From assembly GCA_916613615.1 (NCBI GenBank), contig OU744737.1, forward strand, positions 1,756,001 to 1,820,000: 64,000 bases of DNA, given 5' to 3'. The DNA is from Steromphala cineraria. Lineage: Eukaryota > Mollusca > Gastropoda > Trochida > Trochidae. The notes below the pieces were generated by a model, which was not told where the DNA came from, did no database searches, and was given only the letters and a program-made list of their open reading frames with translations. The position numbers were made by a program, and so were the translations under genes. The stretch's first letter is position 1. The number at the start of each line of letters is the position of its first letter. Shown one piece after another: positions 1-12,892 of the stretch.

Positions 1-3000
1 GAGGGAGATATTGGCATACAGGGGCTGTATATCTCCTCTACTGGTGTTATAAGGAGGGAGATATTGGCACTCAGAGGCTGTATATCTCCTCTACTGGTGT
101 TATAAGGAGGGAGATATTGGCACACAGGGGCTGTATATCTCCACTACTGGTGTTATAAGGAGGGAGATATTGGCACACAGGGGCTGTATATCTCTACTGG
201 TGTTATAAGGAGGAAGATATTGGCACACAGGGGCTGTATATCTCCTCTACTGGTGTTATAAGGAGGGAGATATTGGCATACAGGGGCTGTATATCTCCTC
301 TACTGGTGTTATAAGGAGGGAGATATTGGCACACAGGGGCTGTACATCTCCTCTACTGGTGTTATAAGGAGGGAGATATTGGCATACAGGGGCTGTATAT
401 CTCCTCTACTGGTGTTATAAGGAGGGAGATATTGGCATACAGGGGCTGTACATCTCCTCTACTGGTGTTATAAGGAGGGAGATATTGGCACTCAGAGGCT
501 GTATATCTCCTCTACTGGTGTTATAAGGAGGGAGATATTGGCACACAGGGGCTGTATATCTCCACTACTGGTGTTATAAGGAGGAAGATATTGGCACACA
601 GAGGCTGTATATCTCAACTGGTGTTATAAGGAGGGAGATATTGGCATACAGGGGCTGTATATCTCCTCTACTGGTGTTATAAGGAGGGAGATATTGGCAT
701 ACAGGGGCTGTATATCTCCTCTACTGGTGTTATAAGGAGGGAGATATTGGCACTCAGAGGCTGTATATCTCCTCTACTGGTGTTATAAGGAGGAAGATAT
801 TGGCACACAGGGGCTGTATATCTCCTCTACTGGTGTTATAAGGAGGGAGATATTGGCACACAGGGGCTGTATATCTCCTCTACTGGTGTTATAAGGAGGG
901 AGATATTGGCATACAGGGGCTGTATATCTCCTCTACTGGTGTTATAAGGAGGGAGATATTGGCACACAGGGGCTGTACATCTCCTCTACTGGTGTTATAA
1001 GGAGGGAGATATTGGCATACAGGGGCTGTATATCTCCTCTACTGGTGTTATAAGGAGGGAGATATTGGCACTCAGAGGCTGTATATCTCCTCTACTGGTG
1101 TTATAAGGAGGGAGATATTGGCACACAGGGGCTGTATATCTCCTCTACTGGTGTTATAAGGAGGGAGATATTGGCACTCAGGGGCTGTATATCTCCTCTA
1201 CTGGTGTTATAAGGAGGGAGATATTGGCACACAGGGGCTGTATATCTCCTCTACTGGTGTTATAAGGAGGGAGATATTGGCACACAGGGGCTGTATATCT
1301 CCTCTACTGGTGTTATAAGGAGGGAGATATTGGCACACAGGGGCTGTATATCTCCTCTACTGGTGTTATAAGGAGGGAGATATTGGCACACAGGGGTTGT
1401 ATATCTCCACTACTGGTGTTATAAGGAGGGAGATATTGGCACACAGGGGCTGTATATCTCCTCTACTGGTGTTATAAGGAGGGAGATATTGGCACTCAGA
1501 GGCTGTATATCTCCTCTACTGGTGTTATAAGGAGGGAGATATTGGCACACAGGGGCTGTATATCTCCTCTACTGGTGTTATAAGGAGGGAGATATTGGCA
1601 TACAGGGGCTGTATATCTCCTCTACTGGTGTTATAAGGAGGGAGATATTGGCACTCAGAGGCTGTATATCTCCTCTACTGGTGTTATAAGGAGGGAGATA
1701 TTGGCACACAGGGGCTGTATATCTCCTCTACTGGTGTTATAAGGAGGGAGATATTGGCACTCAGGGGCTGTATATCTCCTCTACTGGTGTTATAAGGAGG
1801 GAGATATTGGCACACAGGGGCTGTATATCTCCTCTACTGGTGTTATAAGGAGGGAGATATTGGCACACAGGGGCTGTATATCTCCTCTACTGGTGTTATA
1901 AGGAGGGAGATATTGGCACACAGGGGCTGTATATCTCCTCTACTGGTGTTATAAGGAGGGAGATATTGGCACACAGGGGTTGTATATCTCCACTACTGGT
2001 GTTATAAGGAGGGAGATATTGGCACACAGGGGCTGTATATCTCCTCTACTGGTGTTATAAGGAGGGAGATATTGGCACTCAGAGGCTGTATATCTCCTCT
2101 ACTGGTGTTATAAGGAGGGAGATATTGGCACACAGGGGCTGTATATCTCCTCTACTGGTGTTATAAGGAGGGAGATATTGGCACACAGGGGCTGTATATC
2201 TCCTCTACTGGTGTAATAAGGAGGGAGATATTGGCACACAGGGGCTGTATATCTCCACTACTGGTGTTATAAGGAGGGAGATATTGGCACACAGGGGCTG
2301 TTTATCTCCTCTACTGGTGTTATAAGGAGGGAGATATTGGCACACAGGGGCTGTATATCTCCTCTACTGGTGTTATAAGGAGGGAGATATTGGCACACAG
2401 GGGCTGTATATCTCCTCTACTGGTGTTATAGGGAGGGAGATATTGGCACACAGGGGCTGTATATCTCCTCTACTGGTGTTATAAGGAGGGAGATATTGGC
2501 ACACAGGGGCTGTATATCTCTACTACTGGTGTTATAGGGAGGGAGATTGGCACACAGGGGCTGTATATCTCCTCTACTGGTGTTATAAGGAGGGAGATAT
2601 TGGCACACAGGGGCTGTACATCTCCTCTACTGGTGTTATAAGGAGGGAGATATTGGCACACAGGGGCTGTATATCTCCTCTACTGGTGTTATAAGGAGGG
2701 AGATATTGGCATAGAGGGGCTGTATATCTCCTCTACTGGTGTTATAAGGAGGGAGATATTGGCACACAGGGGCTGTATATCTTCTCTACTGGTGTTATAA
2801 GGAGGGAGATATTGGCACACAGGGGCTGTATATCTCTACTGGTGTTATAAGGAGGGAGATATTGGCACACAGGGGCTGTTTATCTCCTCTACTGGTGTTA
2901 TAAGGAGGGAGATATTGGCACACAGGGGCTGTATATCTCCTCTACTGGTGTTATAAGGAGGGAGATATTGGCACACAGGGGCTGTATATCTCCTCTACTG

Positions 3001-3420
3001 GTGTTATAAGGAGGGAGATATTGGCACACAGGGGCTGTATATCTCTACTACTGGTGTTATAGGGAGGGAGATTGGCACACAGGGGCTGTATATCTCCTCT
3101 ACTGGTGTTATAAGGAGGGAGATATTGGCACACAGGGGCTGTACATCTCCTCTACTGGTGTTATAAGGAGGGAGATATTGGCACACAGGGGCTGTATATC
3201 TCCTCTACTGGTGTTATAAGGAGGGAGATATTGGCATAGAGGGGCTGTATATATCCTCTACTGGTGTTATAAGGAGGGAGATATTGGCACACAGGGGCTG
3301 TATATCTTCTCTACTGGTGTTATAAGGAGGGAGATATTGGCACACAGGGGCTGTATATCTCTACTGGTGTTATAAGGAGGGAGATATTGGCACACAAGGG
3401 CTGTATATCTCCTCTACTGG
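1..3420. repeat. 53-bp satellite array (about 64 units)
   Basis: A tandem array with a 53-bp monomer (GAGGGAGATATTGGCAYACA core followed by a TATATCTCCTCTACTGGTG core) starts at base 1 and is therefore cut by the window edge. Units differ mainly at a few positions (CACACAG, CATACAG or CACTCAG; CTCCTCTAC or CTCCACTAC), and some lack a few bases. The block from about 2426 recurs at about 2951, a 525-bp shift, so larger blocks have been duplicated. Short open frames across the array are by-products of the repeat period. No gene is apparent. Confidence 0.97.
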
Positions 3421-3860
3421 TCGGTGCATCTGTCAAATTCATCCACTGTTTCACTGATACTGTTACTTGTATGTAGGGACCATCTCAAAAGATTTTTTTA
3501 TTTATTTATATTCTTTTCTAAGCAATCCTTGTTCAGTTTGTTCTATTCTAAGGGACAAGCAACGTTAAACAGTTACCAACTTTCTCACTCACTTTATTCT
3601 AAGGACCAGTAAATAATAAAGTAAATGAAGATGACATCAATGAAATTCTAATATTTGTATTTTCTACGTTAGAGATAATGTAAGGGAGATAATCAAGTCT
3701 TGGTTATCAGTGGACCACTACCAAGCTTTACTCCAGTTATGATGCAAGTGTGGCCATTATTCACCAATGGAGATTCCAGAATTCTTCCTCATTATCAAAA
3801 TACAGAAACGTTAGTGGTTCAAGACCCTGAAATAAGATCAAATCTTAATCGAGTCTTTAA
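3421..3860. other. AT-rich spacer, no feature recognised
   Basis: Non-repetitive sequence follows the abrupt end of the 53-bp satellite. It contains a short GGGAGATAA motif at about 3684. The short open frames show no protein character, and I see no RNA gene. Confidence 0.5.
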
Positions 3861-3949
3861 GAAGATTTAAGACTCTGATTTTACATAACATGTAAATGAA
3901 GAAATCTCATTTTACATTTCATTTCAGATATCATTATAGTATATATATA

Positions 3950-4420
3950 ATCCCTATAAATAAAGAAGTTTGTACACAGGCTTTCATGTTTCTTTTCCTT
4001 TTGCTTATGTGGAGGACAAAAATATACTTTTAAGGCATGGCTCATTAGGTCCATATTAGGGGCCACAGGGTCAACACAGCTACATCATATAATACCCATT
4101 TGCTAGGACACCTGTACATAAGGTTTCAGCTTTCTAGGCCTCATGGTTCTTGAGAAGTAGTCGAAAATAGATTTTAGGGTGGGGCTTCATTGTTAGGGGT
4201 CACAGGTCCACGAAATCGACAATTCATAACACTCACTGGCTAAGAGGTGGCGTTCGCTAATGCCCACATGGAAGAATGCCTACAGTCTTATCAAAACATC
4301 TTCATGCACCAGTGGCTTGAAGTCAAAGAACAGGCTAAGATACCTGTACATAACGTTTCAGCTTTCTAGGCCTTATGGTCCTGGGGACGAAGATGAAAAT
4401 GTAAGGCTGAGGCTTCTGTT
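3950..4420. repeat. Degenerate copies of the 145-bp repeat family seen at 55.9-56.8 kb
   Basis: Two to three degraded units carry the same phrases as the later array: a GGGGTCACAGG(T/G)TCA segment, an ACCTGTACATAA(G/C)GTTTCAGC segment at about 4108 and again at about 4339, and a GAGAAG...GAAAAT segment. The similarity was read by eye and divergence is high. Confidence 0.55.
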
Positions 4421-4906
4421 GACCTTATTATTATTCATTTTGTTTGGAATTTTCTGTTAGCCTGAAATGTATCGTCATTATCATAAGCTTATCAGCTAAG
4501 AAACGAGTCTTCGTGACAATATAAAGTAGAATTGGGTTAATCTGTGTGATTATTAAAATTACCTATCATCATAATTAGTGTTGAATTACAAATGTTTTTT
4601 TTAAATATCAGGAAAATCATAAGACATATATTTTAAAGTAGCTTAATATTACATCTTAAACTAAACGTAACTTCATTCTTGAGTAATTACTTGTCAAAGA
4701 TGTCTTCACTTTTCTTGATAATATTGATAAATAAAATCAGCAGTATCAAATCAGAGAGTTTAAAGTGACATTCAAATATCTCAACCTAAAATGGTGCTTT
4801 TTTTATTCATATATAAATATATTCATTAAAATCCAAACACAACACAACAAGAAAAAGAAAATGAGGGTCGAAACAAGTTGTTTCCTAAATAAGAATGGTC
4901 AGGCAG

Positions 4907-5091
4907 TTTCAGCTTTGATACAAGCCCCGAATTAATTGATTGGTTTCAGCTATAATACGCCCCCCAAATTAATTGATCGGTTGCAGCTTTGATACAACCA
5001 CCGAATTAATTGATCGGTTGCAGCTTTGATACGACACCCGAATTAATTGATCGGTTGCAGCTATGATACGACCCCCGAATTAATGGATCGG
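4907..5091. repeat. 37-bp tandem repeat, five units
   Basis: Five consecutive 37-bp units share a CAGCTTTGATACRACCCCCG segment and an AATTAATTGATCGG segment. Units differ by one to four substitutions. No coding sense is apparent. Confidence 0.9.
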
Positions 5092-5211
5092 TTGGCATCT
5101 GGGCCTGGAATTCAGCTTTTTTCTCTGAGACGGTGGCATCATATTTTCAATTGGGGTAAAAAACAGATCCATGGTTTGAGACAAAGCACCAGTTTGTTTA
5201 CAAACTAGGTC

Positions 5212-6050
5212 AAATGAATGTGCTCAAATATACTTTCTTACAAACAATTGAATGTGCTTGAATATACTTTCTTACAAATGAATGTGCTCAAATATACTTT
5301 CTTACAAATGAATGTGCTCAAATATACTTTCTTACAAATGAATGTGCTCAAATATACTTTCTTACAAATGAATGTGCTCAAATATACTTCTTACAAATGG
5401 ATGTGCTCAAATATACTTTCTTACAAATGAATGTGCTCAAATATACTTTCTTACAAATGAATGTGCTCAAATATACTTCTTACAAATGGATGTGCTCAAA
5501 TATACTTCTTACAAATGGATGTGCTCAAATATACTTTCTTACAAATGAATGTGCTCAAATATACTTTCTTACAATTGAATGTGCTTGAATATACTTTCTT
5601 ACAAACAATTGATTGTGCTTGAATATACTTTTTTACAAACAAATAATTGTGCTCAAATATACTTTCTTACAAATGAATGTGCTTAAATATACTTTCTTAC
5701 AAATGAATGTGCTTAAATATACTTTCTTACAAACAATTGAATGTGCTTGAATGTACTTTCTAACAAACAAGGAAAGTGCTTGAATATACGTTTTTACAAA
5801 CAATTGAATGTGCTTGAATATACTTTTTTACAAACAATTTAATATACTAAAATATACTTTTTTACAAACAAATAAATGTGCTTTAATATACTTTTTTACA
5901 AACAAATGAATGTGCTTGAATATACTTTTTGCAAACAAATGAATGTGTTAAATTCAAATATACTTTCTTACAAATAATCGAATGTGCTCAAATATACTTT
6001 TAACAAATAAAATGAATGTGCTTAAATATACTTAAATATACTTTCTTATA
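5212..6050. repeat. 30-bp tandem repeat, decaying to the right
   Basis: About 27 units of a 30-bp repeat (ATGTGCTCAAATATACTTTC, then TTACAAATGA). Units are near-identical between about 5280 and 5570 and become diverged, with AAACAATTG-type insertions, towards 6050. The long open frames here are a consequence of the 30-bp period, a multiple of three. Confidence 0.95.
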
Positions 6051-6104
6051 AACGGTACTCGATCTCTGTTATTTCGAAATCTCACAGTCCAAAAAAAAAT
6101 TTGG

Positions 6105-6400
6105 CATGGAGGTGAGGTGATGTTGGGTTTATTGCCGCTGTCAAGAGTATTTCACTTACATCGCGGCTGCTAGTATTATTGCAGGGAGAAAGCCCGCAAC
6201 ACTATTGTGGCTATGCAGTGCGGTAAAACCTGCGAGCACCAGCAAGCATTGGCTGGAACTAGCAACCATGGGTGGTACTGCACTGAAACTCAGTGTAGCA
6301 TTGCACCCAAACCTGACTGCATGTAGAACAGTCCTCTACTGCAGACAAAATTGCCAAACCACGGACCTCCTGCACTATCCTGTCCCCTTTGAAAAAGTAT
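6105..6400. repeat. Possible fragment of a conserved molluscan SINE-like repeat
   Basis: A less AT-rich segment begins with a GGGTTTATTGCCGCTGTCAA / GAGTATTTCACTTACATCGC pattern. It resembles, from memory, the conserved GGTTTAACGCCGTTTTTCAA-type segment found in many molluscan repeats. The rest (to about 6400) is unrecognised. The identification rests on recall, so confidence is low. Confidence 0.35.
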
Positions 6401-6409
6401 CCTTCCTCT

Positions 6410-7700
6410 AAATTTTTAAAGGGATACAGAGCCAAAAGGTGGCCAATATCCCCTGGCCCCCTTCTAGGTGAAACACTTGATAATGAACAAATATGACAAA
6501 TTATGATAATGTTATATTAAAAAAATATTATTACCCATGTGGTACCTCGTAAAGGGGTTTCATTACAATTTGTTATGACACATATGATATTTTAGTTATG
6601 ATAACTGCTATATCGACACACTTTCATCTCTTGTGTATACATCGTGAGTATAAGTTTGTCTTTTAACGCCATAACTACTCAATATCGGTTGTAATGTAAA
6701 TTTTATCAAGCAACTGTAGGTCTAGGCAATTGTTCAATATATTACTTGGTAAACAAAGATATGATTAAAGCTCAATTGGTCATTTTTACTAAAAATTTCT
6801 TGAAATAATTTTTGATTTGATGTTGGACAGAAAATTTAAAGCAGTTCTGGTGAATGTTCACACGACTTGAAAACGTTCACACAAGTATGAACACTTTTTT
6901 GTGAGTTCATGAGAAAATGAATCGATGAAACTTCGATCACATGACCATGCCCTAGACCAATCAACGTTCGAGAATAAGTGTAAACTACAGAGTGATAATT
7001 AAAGAAAGATAACTCTACCCTCTTTTGATTTTATTTTCACATACGCTTTGTTCATGACAATTGCTCATTTCTTACATTTTACAAGGCAACACACTATGAA
7101 TTAACATACGATAGAATTGAAAAGTGTGAATATTTAATGTTGTAATATTATCATCTTTGAGGCTGTGACGTGATTCGATATTCATCCGCCGTTCTCCTTT
7201 ATAGACACAAAAAAAAGTTGTTTAAAAAAGCTATAAATCATGTGAAATACAAGATGGTAATAAACAGGATACATAACTCGTTCTTGTGGCAAAACAAAAT
7301 TATTTCACTTGGGACATAAACTTGATATGAAAGGGGAAGCGCATTAGATATCCTATAACTACTGGTGAATATTATTTATTATATTATATTATATTATTTA
7401 TCTGTAACTTGGAAGAAATGACCTAAATATATAAGTCATAATAAGAGAGAATATTGTGGCAGATGTATTGATTTGTAAATTATGAATATTCTATCTCTTT
7501 TTAGCTTTATAATTACCAGGTACATAAGGGATTCAGTCTTTAGAGTTTGGCCCTAGTGAAATATCATCATATAACTGCCCAAGCCATGACGCTTCTCAGC
7601 TAATTGGTCTTACTAACTTCTTGTACATTTCAAGTCATTCTGCACAGCTTTTGCACACTGATAAGACAGAATTTACAGACAGACAGAAAATAAAGAACTT
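6410..7700. other. AT-rich spacer without recognised genes
   Basis: Long AT-rich sequence with a short TTATA microsatellite at about 7371-7402 and an ACAGACAGACAG tract at about 7676. No splice-bounded coding segment or RNA gene was recognised. Confidence 0.5.
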
Positions 7701-7705
7701 GAGGT

Positions 7706-7945
7706 TAGTATATATATATATATATACATAGTATAAAGTAATATTGCATTTAACCTTTGAAGTATATATATATAGTTTAAAGTAATATTGCATTTAACCT
7801 TTGAAGTATATATATATAGTTTAAAGTAATATTGCATTTAACCTTTGAAGTATATATATATAGTATAAAGTAATATTGCATTTAACCTTTGAAGTATATA
7901 TATATAGTTTAAAGTAATATTGCATTTAACCTTTGCTGTATATAT
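7706..7945. repeat. 44-bp tandem repeat, five units
   Basis: Five units of about 44 bp combine a TATATATATATAG tract with AGTAATATTGCATTTAACCT. The first unit is preceded by a longer TA dinucleotide run. Units are almost identical, so expansion looks recent. Confidence 0.93.
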
Positions 7946-8124
7946 ATTCATAATATAAGTATATCTATTTATCATATTCTAAATTGGTATTTATCAAGTA
8001 CAGCACGTTCGTGTGCTATGCATTATCTTCTTAGTGTAATGCCCAAAACATAAAGTACATACTACTAATCTATTCTTAACTTTTCTATCCCTTTTATGAG
8101 AGTTTGAGATATAGAGATTATTAC

Positions 8125-8490
8125 CCGATGAAGTGTGTCATATGACTTTTACGAAACGTGTGAATTTTTGTATTACCCGAGCGAGAGCGAGGGTTATACA
8201 CATATTTGCACGAGTTTCATAAAAGTCATATGACACGTTTCCAAGGTTAATAATTTCTTTATTACCAATTCTATTCAGTTTACCATCTTAGAAATATCCA
8301 AGGAACGGGCCGCTTCCCTTGCGACGGCCGACTACAGTGACGTCACGAACTATGGTTTTGTGACGTCACAGGCAAACAATACGGGAAATCGCGCTACAAC
8401 AATCGTTGCTAAGCAAAAGTGATATGTGCACTAGTGCTCATATCGAAAATATGTCACCACTTATTTTCAACCGTATGGGTAATAAAAGAG
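8125..8490. mobile_element. Foldback element (family K) with two TGACGTCA sites
   Basis: The left part is an imperfect inverted repeat: TGTCATATGACTTTTACGAA at about 8137 is mirrored by a TTCATAAAAGTCATATGACA segment at about 8216. The spacer carries GAGCGAGAGCGAGGG. To the right are two TGACGTCA palindromes at 8338-8345 and 8361-8368. Related material lies at 55260-55405 and 63395-63720. Outer ends are approximate and no target duplication was identified. Confidence 0.55.
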
Positions 8491-8708
8491 AATTTGTTTT
8501 AATAAAGTTGCTATATTCTAAGTATGAAATTGATAGGTGTAATTATAAAGGATGTGGAATATAAGCTTTCTTCATTATTGAAGCTATTTCAAATTTATTC
8601 CACGTAACTATTATTTATTATTGTATAATTTAACAACTACCTTCCAAAAGCAAGTGCTGTTTCGGGTATATCTCTGTACTACCCACAGGTTATGTTTGCA
8701 CCTATATA

Positions 8709-8856
8709 CAGTAGAACACGGATATAACAAACTTCAAGGGACCAAAGAATTGAGTTTGCTATATCGGTTGTTCCCTATACGCATATAATTTTAATGATAT
8801 TATATTGGGACAGGACTTGAAAATTTGTTCCGAGTTCGCTATATCCGTGTTCTACT
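8709..8856. mobile_element. Short hairpin MITE with pogo/Tigger-like CAGTAGAAC end
   Basis: The terminal inverted repeats begin CAGTAGAACACGGATATA and end with the mirror TATATCCGTGTTCTACT, about 148 bp apart. A TA precedes the left end. CAGT-type ends at TA sites are typical of pogo-like members of the Tc1/mariner group. The family assignment is inference from the ends only. No coding capacity. Confidence 0.65.
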
Positions 8857-9139
8857 ACCTTCTACTACATTTATATATTATTATAAATAGAATCATCACT
8901 TAATGTGTCATGATGTGGTATGTAAGTATAATACCTATATCAATTATCATGACGCCATATGTATTATGTAACAGCACATCATATTTCCAGAGTATGTTTT
9001 CAATATCATAATGTTATTCATGGTATGAGTTATCATTAATCATCACTAAGGATGGATATCATTCCTCATTTCTGTATTGCAATTTATCATATACTTGCTT
9101 ATAAATACATAGATTTTGAATGTACGATACACCCTCCGT

Positions 9140-9235
9140 CAAGCACCCTGTATCAGCCCGCAGGGCAGATAACCTGTATCAGCCCGTCGTCAAGGACAAA
9201 AACCTGTATCAGCCCGTCGTCAAGGGACTTGAACG
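9140..9235. repeat. Three short CCTGTATCAGCCCG repeats
   Basis: The phrase CCTGTATCAGCCCG occurs three times (about 9149, 9171 and 9203), the last two followed by TCGTCAAGG. The same GGGCTGATA vocabulary occurs inside the hairpin at 9601-9718 and near 15365, suggesting related element fragments. Confidence 0.6.
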
Positions 9236-9600
9236 TGAAACCCTAGGCAACGAACGCAAAAAATAGATCGAAGTCGCGAGGACTTTAGAGTTGTCTCCCT
9301 TTGTACAGCTGACGTTTTAACGTGGCCGACATCGCGAAGAAAACGCTGCAGTCACTTGTGGATTTGTCAGCTTGATACAAACTAATTTTCCTTTTTGGAA
9401 ATTCAACCCGAGAGAAAAATTAACTCAAAAGTCGCATGAGGCGTAGGCTCAGGAGCTTTGATTATCGGTATGTGTCAGTTCACGTTAAGCAACATTGATA
9501 CCATCAGCCACTCAGTTAATGTTATGAATTAAAGTTTTAAAATGTTACATTTATTTTTGTTGTTTCTTTTGTAAATATATATGATAAAAATAGCATGACA

Positions 9601-9718
9601 TGGGTAATTTCATATCACATTCTGAATCAGCCCTCGACCAATATCAGCCCTCGAGCTAAAGCTCTCGGGCTGATATTGGGGTCTCGGGCTGATACAGAAT
9701 GTGATATGAAATTACCCA
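9601..9718. mobile_element. 118-bp near-perfect hairpin MITE
   Basis: TGGGTAATTTCATATCACAT at the left is mirrored by ATGTGATATGAAATTACCCA at the right. The palindrome continues inward through CTCGGGCTGATA phrases to a short loop at about 9660. No clear target-site duplication is visible. It has no coding capacity. Confidence 0.75.
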
Positions 9719-10166
9719 TATAATACTATCTATGTATCACGTTGTTCCTGTTTTGCAATATACCTATATATCAATAATACAGCGCATCCTTAATCCTCAC
9801 CATATTTATATTGCTGTGTATTGAGTAAATATGTAATGTGTATCAATATGTATACTATTGTGTGATGTATATTATATTATCATATTTGTTGTTACAGGGT
9901 GTCGAATCATATGTATACACCATCAACAGAAAAAGAAGTTCCCAGACCCCACCGGAGAGTTGTCATCCACGTAACCCCTGTTACAATATGATATTGGAAA
10001 GGTTAAACATTGTGTTGTTAAAGCTTTTGTATTGTTAAAAATATCCTAGATTCATGCTTAACAAATTTTAACAATTGATAAAACTGTTTGGCATTATGTA
10101 TGTTGCCCGTAGTCTGTATTTTGCAAATGATTCACATAATTTCAGTTTGAATGACTTGACCATTAT
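9719..10166. other. AT-rich spacer, nothing recognised
   Basis: Short open frames show no protein-like composition. I see no repeat or RNA gene. Confidence 0.4.
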
Positions 10167-10662
10167 TTAAGTGACACAAAGTATCTTTCTTCAAATTTAT
10201 TTGGTTTTGATTAGCTACAAAATATCTTAAATGCTGATTGAAGTTCATATCTCATCACTGGACTTGCAAATCTATCCATCTATGCTTAATATCTCTAAAA
10301 TGCTTTATTTTATCTTAAAATCAAATAAATATCTAGAATAGGTTTAATATTCGAAGTAACCCATCAAATTAACCTACCTATTAGTTACAATACTTAATAA
10401 ACACTATCGAATCGAATATATCTTCCTGTCAGCTTATGACAAGGTTTCAAAATTACGTTTGGCGAATTTGCGCGAGCCACTCGAGCCACATTGTCCGGTT
10501 TTCGATCAAAATCCCGACTTTGAATGGCCGTATTTTCGCTCAAATGTACTGATTGACCTTTAGCTTGTTATTTTCAGTAACAGTTAGTGGTTCCCGATGT
10601 AATAACATCGATTTCAAAATTTGACATATGTGATCCTATCAACATACTCTGTGTCTCTTTAA
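10167..10662 (+). mobile_element. MITE family B, copy 1 (short form)
   Basis: About 495 bp bounded by TTAA, with ends TTAAGTGACACAAAGTATC and the mirrored ACTCTGTGTCTCTTTAA. The body matches the copy at 28298-28797 and, in reverse, 57411-58564. It is non-coding. TTAAAGNGR-like ends with a TTAA target fit the piggyBac/Kolobok-type group of TTAA-specific transposons. The superfamily call is inference. Confidence 0.8.
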
Positions 10663-12580
10663 AAGAAACCAGTAAAAGTCCTTCCTCAAAGAAATATGCA
10701 AACAAGCCATCATCAAATTGGTTGTTAAATTTCAAACAGCAGAAGTCAGAAGAATTTTTTTTATCTTTACAAGTGCTATAAGTGTTAACTTAATTTTGTG
10801 ACTAATTGAAGATTTGGTATTTTCAATAAAAAAATTTAAAAATTATATTTTATTATGATTAGAACTGGTTAGAAGAGTAGATAAGACAACAGATATATCT
10901 CAATGAATTATGAAATGAGTTTTTAGCATGTGACAATAATATATGCAAAGGGCTAATAAGGAAATTATTGATCACTTATCCTAAATATCAGCTTTTTCTT
11001 TTTATCTAATTTTCATCATAAAACCTAATCATATTTCATTAAATCAACTTTTTAAAATCATTTCAACTCTTTGACATGTTTATATACAAAGATTCATTTA
11101 GTTATGCTTTCAAAGGGCATGTGGTTTGCTACTGAAAAGTTTTCAACATTATTAGAAGCGGCGCTAAAATTCCCAGTGTTTTGGTTTTGTCGTTGCGCTC
11201 ACTGTGCGATGAAAACAATGTAAAACAACGTTATCGTTAAGTTCATAACTCCCGAATAACTATAAGAACGTGAAGATATCACCTATAACCACCAATGTTT
11301 TGATAATTCGGTAAAACAGTGAACAAAAACTATCTATTTTGGGGCAACGTCTTTTTTACACGATTTTGACAGCCCCATTTCGATACATTGATAGTTTCAA
11401 TGACTTACAAGGCTTCGGGTCACTTGAGGCCATTATTTGATGTTTAGAGGCACAATCTGAACACTTGGACACCCCGGACACTGTTAGGGGCGATAAATGG
11501 GTTCAGGAAATGTTGGAACAAGGGGGATGGGGGAATAAATTCGGCACCATTTCCGCCATATTTGTTTCTTATTTACGTACGAATCCCGAGATTTTCGCTC
11601 CACGCGCGGGTCACAGCGACTCGGGGCGATCGATATCACACGTCAAACACCCAAGAAAGAAAAGTTTACTCACGTGCATTCGTATTATCCAATCATAGTG
11701 ATGAAAGTAGATGAAATTCCACGTGCATTTGTACTGATAACATAGCTCTTTTATCTTCTTTAGCTCCTGTACATGTTTCCGAGCTTAGAAACACGCCGCT
11801 CATGACCTAGCTAGGTCAAAGGTCATACATATGCAAATCTGTGGAGTTTTTGGGGGAAGGGGATTGCCTTACACTCGAGGGGGAGCGTTTTTGTGAATAT
11901 TATAAGTTTTTTTTTAAACTTCATTTAAAGGACAAAAAAAGGAGAAATGTATTTTTGTAGCGAAAAAGACTAAACAGGTGTATTTAGGGGAGAAAACATT
12001 ATTTTCCTGGAACATTTTTTTTAGTTTTTCAAACATCAAACAAGCCTAAGTTTCTCAGTAGGAAAATAGTAGATATGTTCAGTTGATGTAAACTTATTCT
12101 CCGTGTTACAATTATTTTAGTCTCAGTTTGAGAAATAAGTTGTTTAAAATACTTTTGAAGAAAGATTTAAAAGAAATACATTCATCAACTTAAGTAACGT
12201 TTCTATTCTATAACGTGAGATAGGTATTGGAAAAATAAAGATATTTAACAAATGCACTGTTTTACGGTATTGCTTATAATAGTAAAAATATACACATGAG
12301 TAAAAGTAAATTTGCTTTGCGTTCATGCTTGTTTCATTTCTCTGCAAAGTGGTTTCCAACTCTTTTAATATATGAATTCAGAATAAGTAAAGCTACATAA
12401 AAAATGTCAATGAATATTTCTATGACGAAAACCCTCTCAATAATTGATTGATTGATATCTATAAACGTTTGTGTCACTGTATCGCTAGTCTAACTCTGAA
12501 ATGAATTTTGTTTCAATAAATTTATAATTTGAAGACATATTAACAGTGTATAAAATAGATTTGAAACCTAGCCTGTCCTG
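10663..12580. other. AT-rich spacer, nothing recognised
   Basis: No convincing exon, RNA gene or repeat was found. A less AT-rich patch at about 11460-11700 has an open frame, but no motif or splice context supports coding. Confidence 0.45.
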
Positions 12581-12624
12581 AAAATTAATTGGTCAATTCC
12601 TAAGGGGGGGAAATAAAAAAATTT

Positions 12625-12700
12625 AAAAGTTACCAGTCCTGACCAAAAAGTAACCAGTCCTGGCAAAAAGTAGCCAGTCAAGGACTGGCAGACGGGCTAT
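12625..12700. repeat. Short AAAAAGTAACCAGTCCTG repeats
   Basis: Three imperfect copies of an approximately 19-bp phrase (AAAAGTTACCAGTCCTGACC and relatives) end in an inverted GGACTGGC. Too short to assign to a family. Confidence 0.5.
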
Positions 12701-12777
12701 ATTTTATACACTGATATTAATCAACATGATGAAAAAGGTACTGAAATTTCTTCATTTTCCTAAAATTAAGTTCTCAA

Positions 12778-12892
12778 GTCTTAAGCGCCAGTAGCACGTT
12801 TTTTTAACATTTTATATTTTTAATTCTTTACTGATAATTGTACGTTGTTTATGTACTATTATTGTCAAAAATCTCATAACACAAACCAATCA
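12778..12892 (+). mobile_element. MITE family A, copy 1: left end only
   Basis: Begins with a mutated terminus (TTAAGCGCCAGTAGCACG) and follows the family A consensus for about 115 bp through the CTCATAACACAAACCAATCA phrase. It then stops exactly where the 65-bp satellite begins. The right half of the MITE is absent, including beyond the satellite. Confidence 0.8.

Noticed and set aside
1..3420. CRISPR-like spacing of repeats
   Set aside because: The repeats are contiguous with no unique spacers, and the context is eukaryotic.
5218..5588. Long repetitive open frames over the 30-bp repeat
   Set aside because: The 30-bp period is a multiple of three, so open frames arise automatically. The peptide is a simple echo of the DNA repeat with no start or splice context.
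11465..11698. 77-codon frame in a less AT-rich patch
   Set aside because: No motif, start context or splice signal, and the composition alone is not enough.
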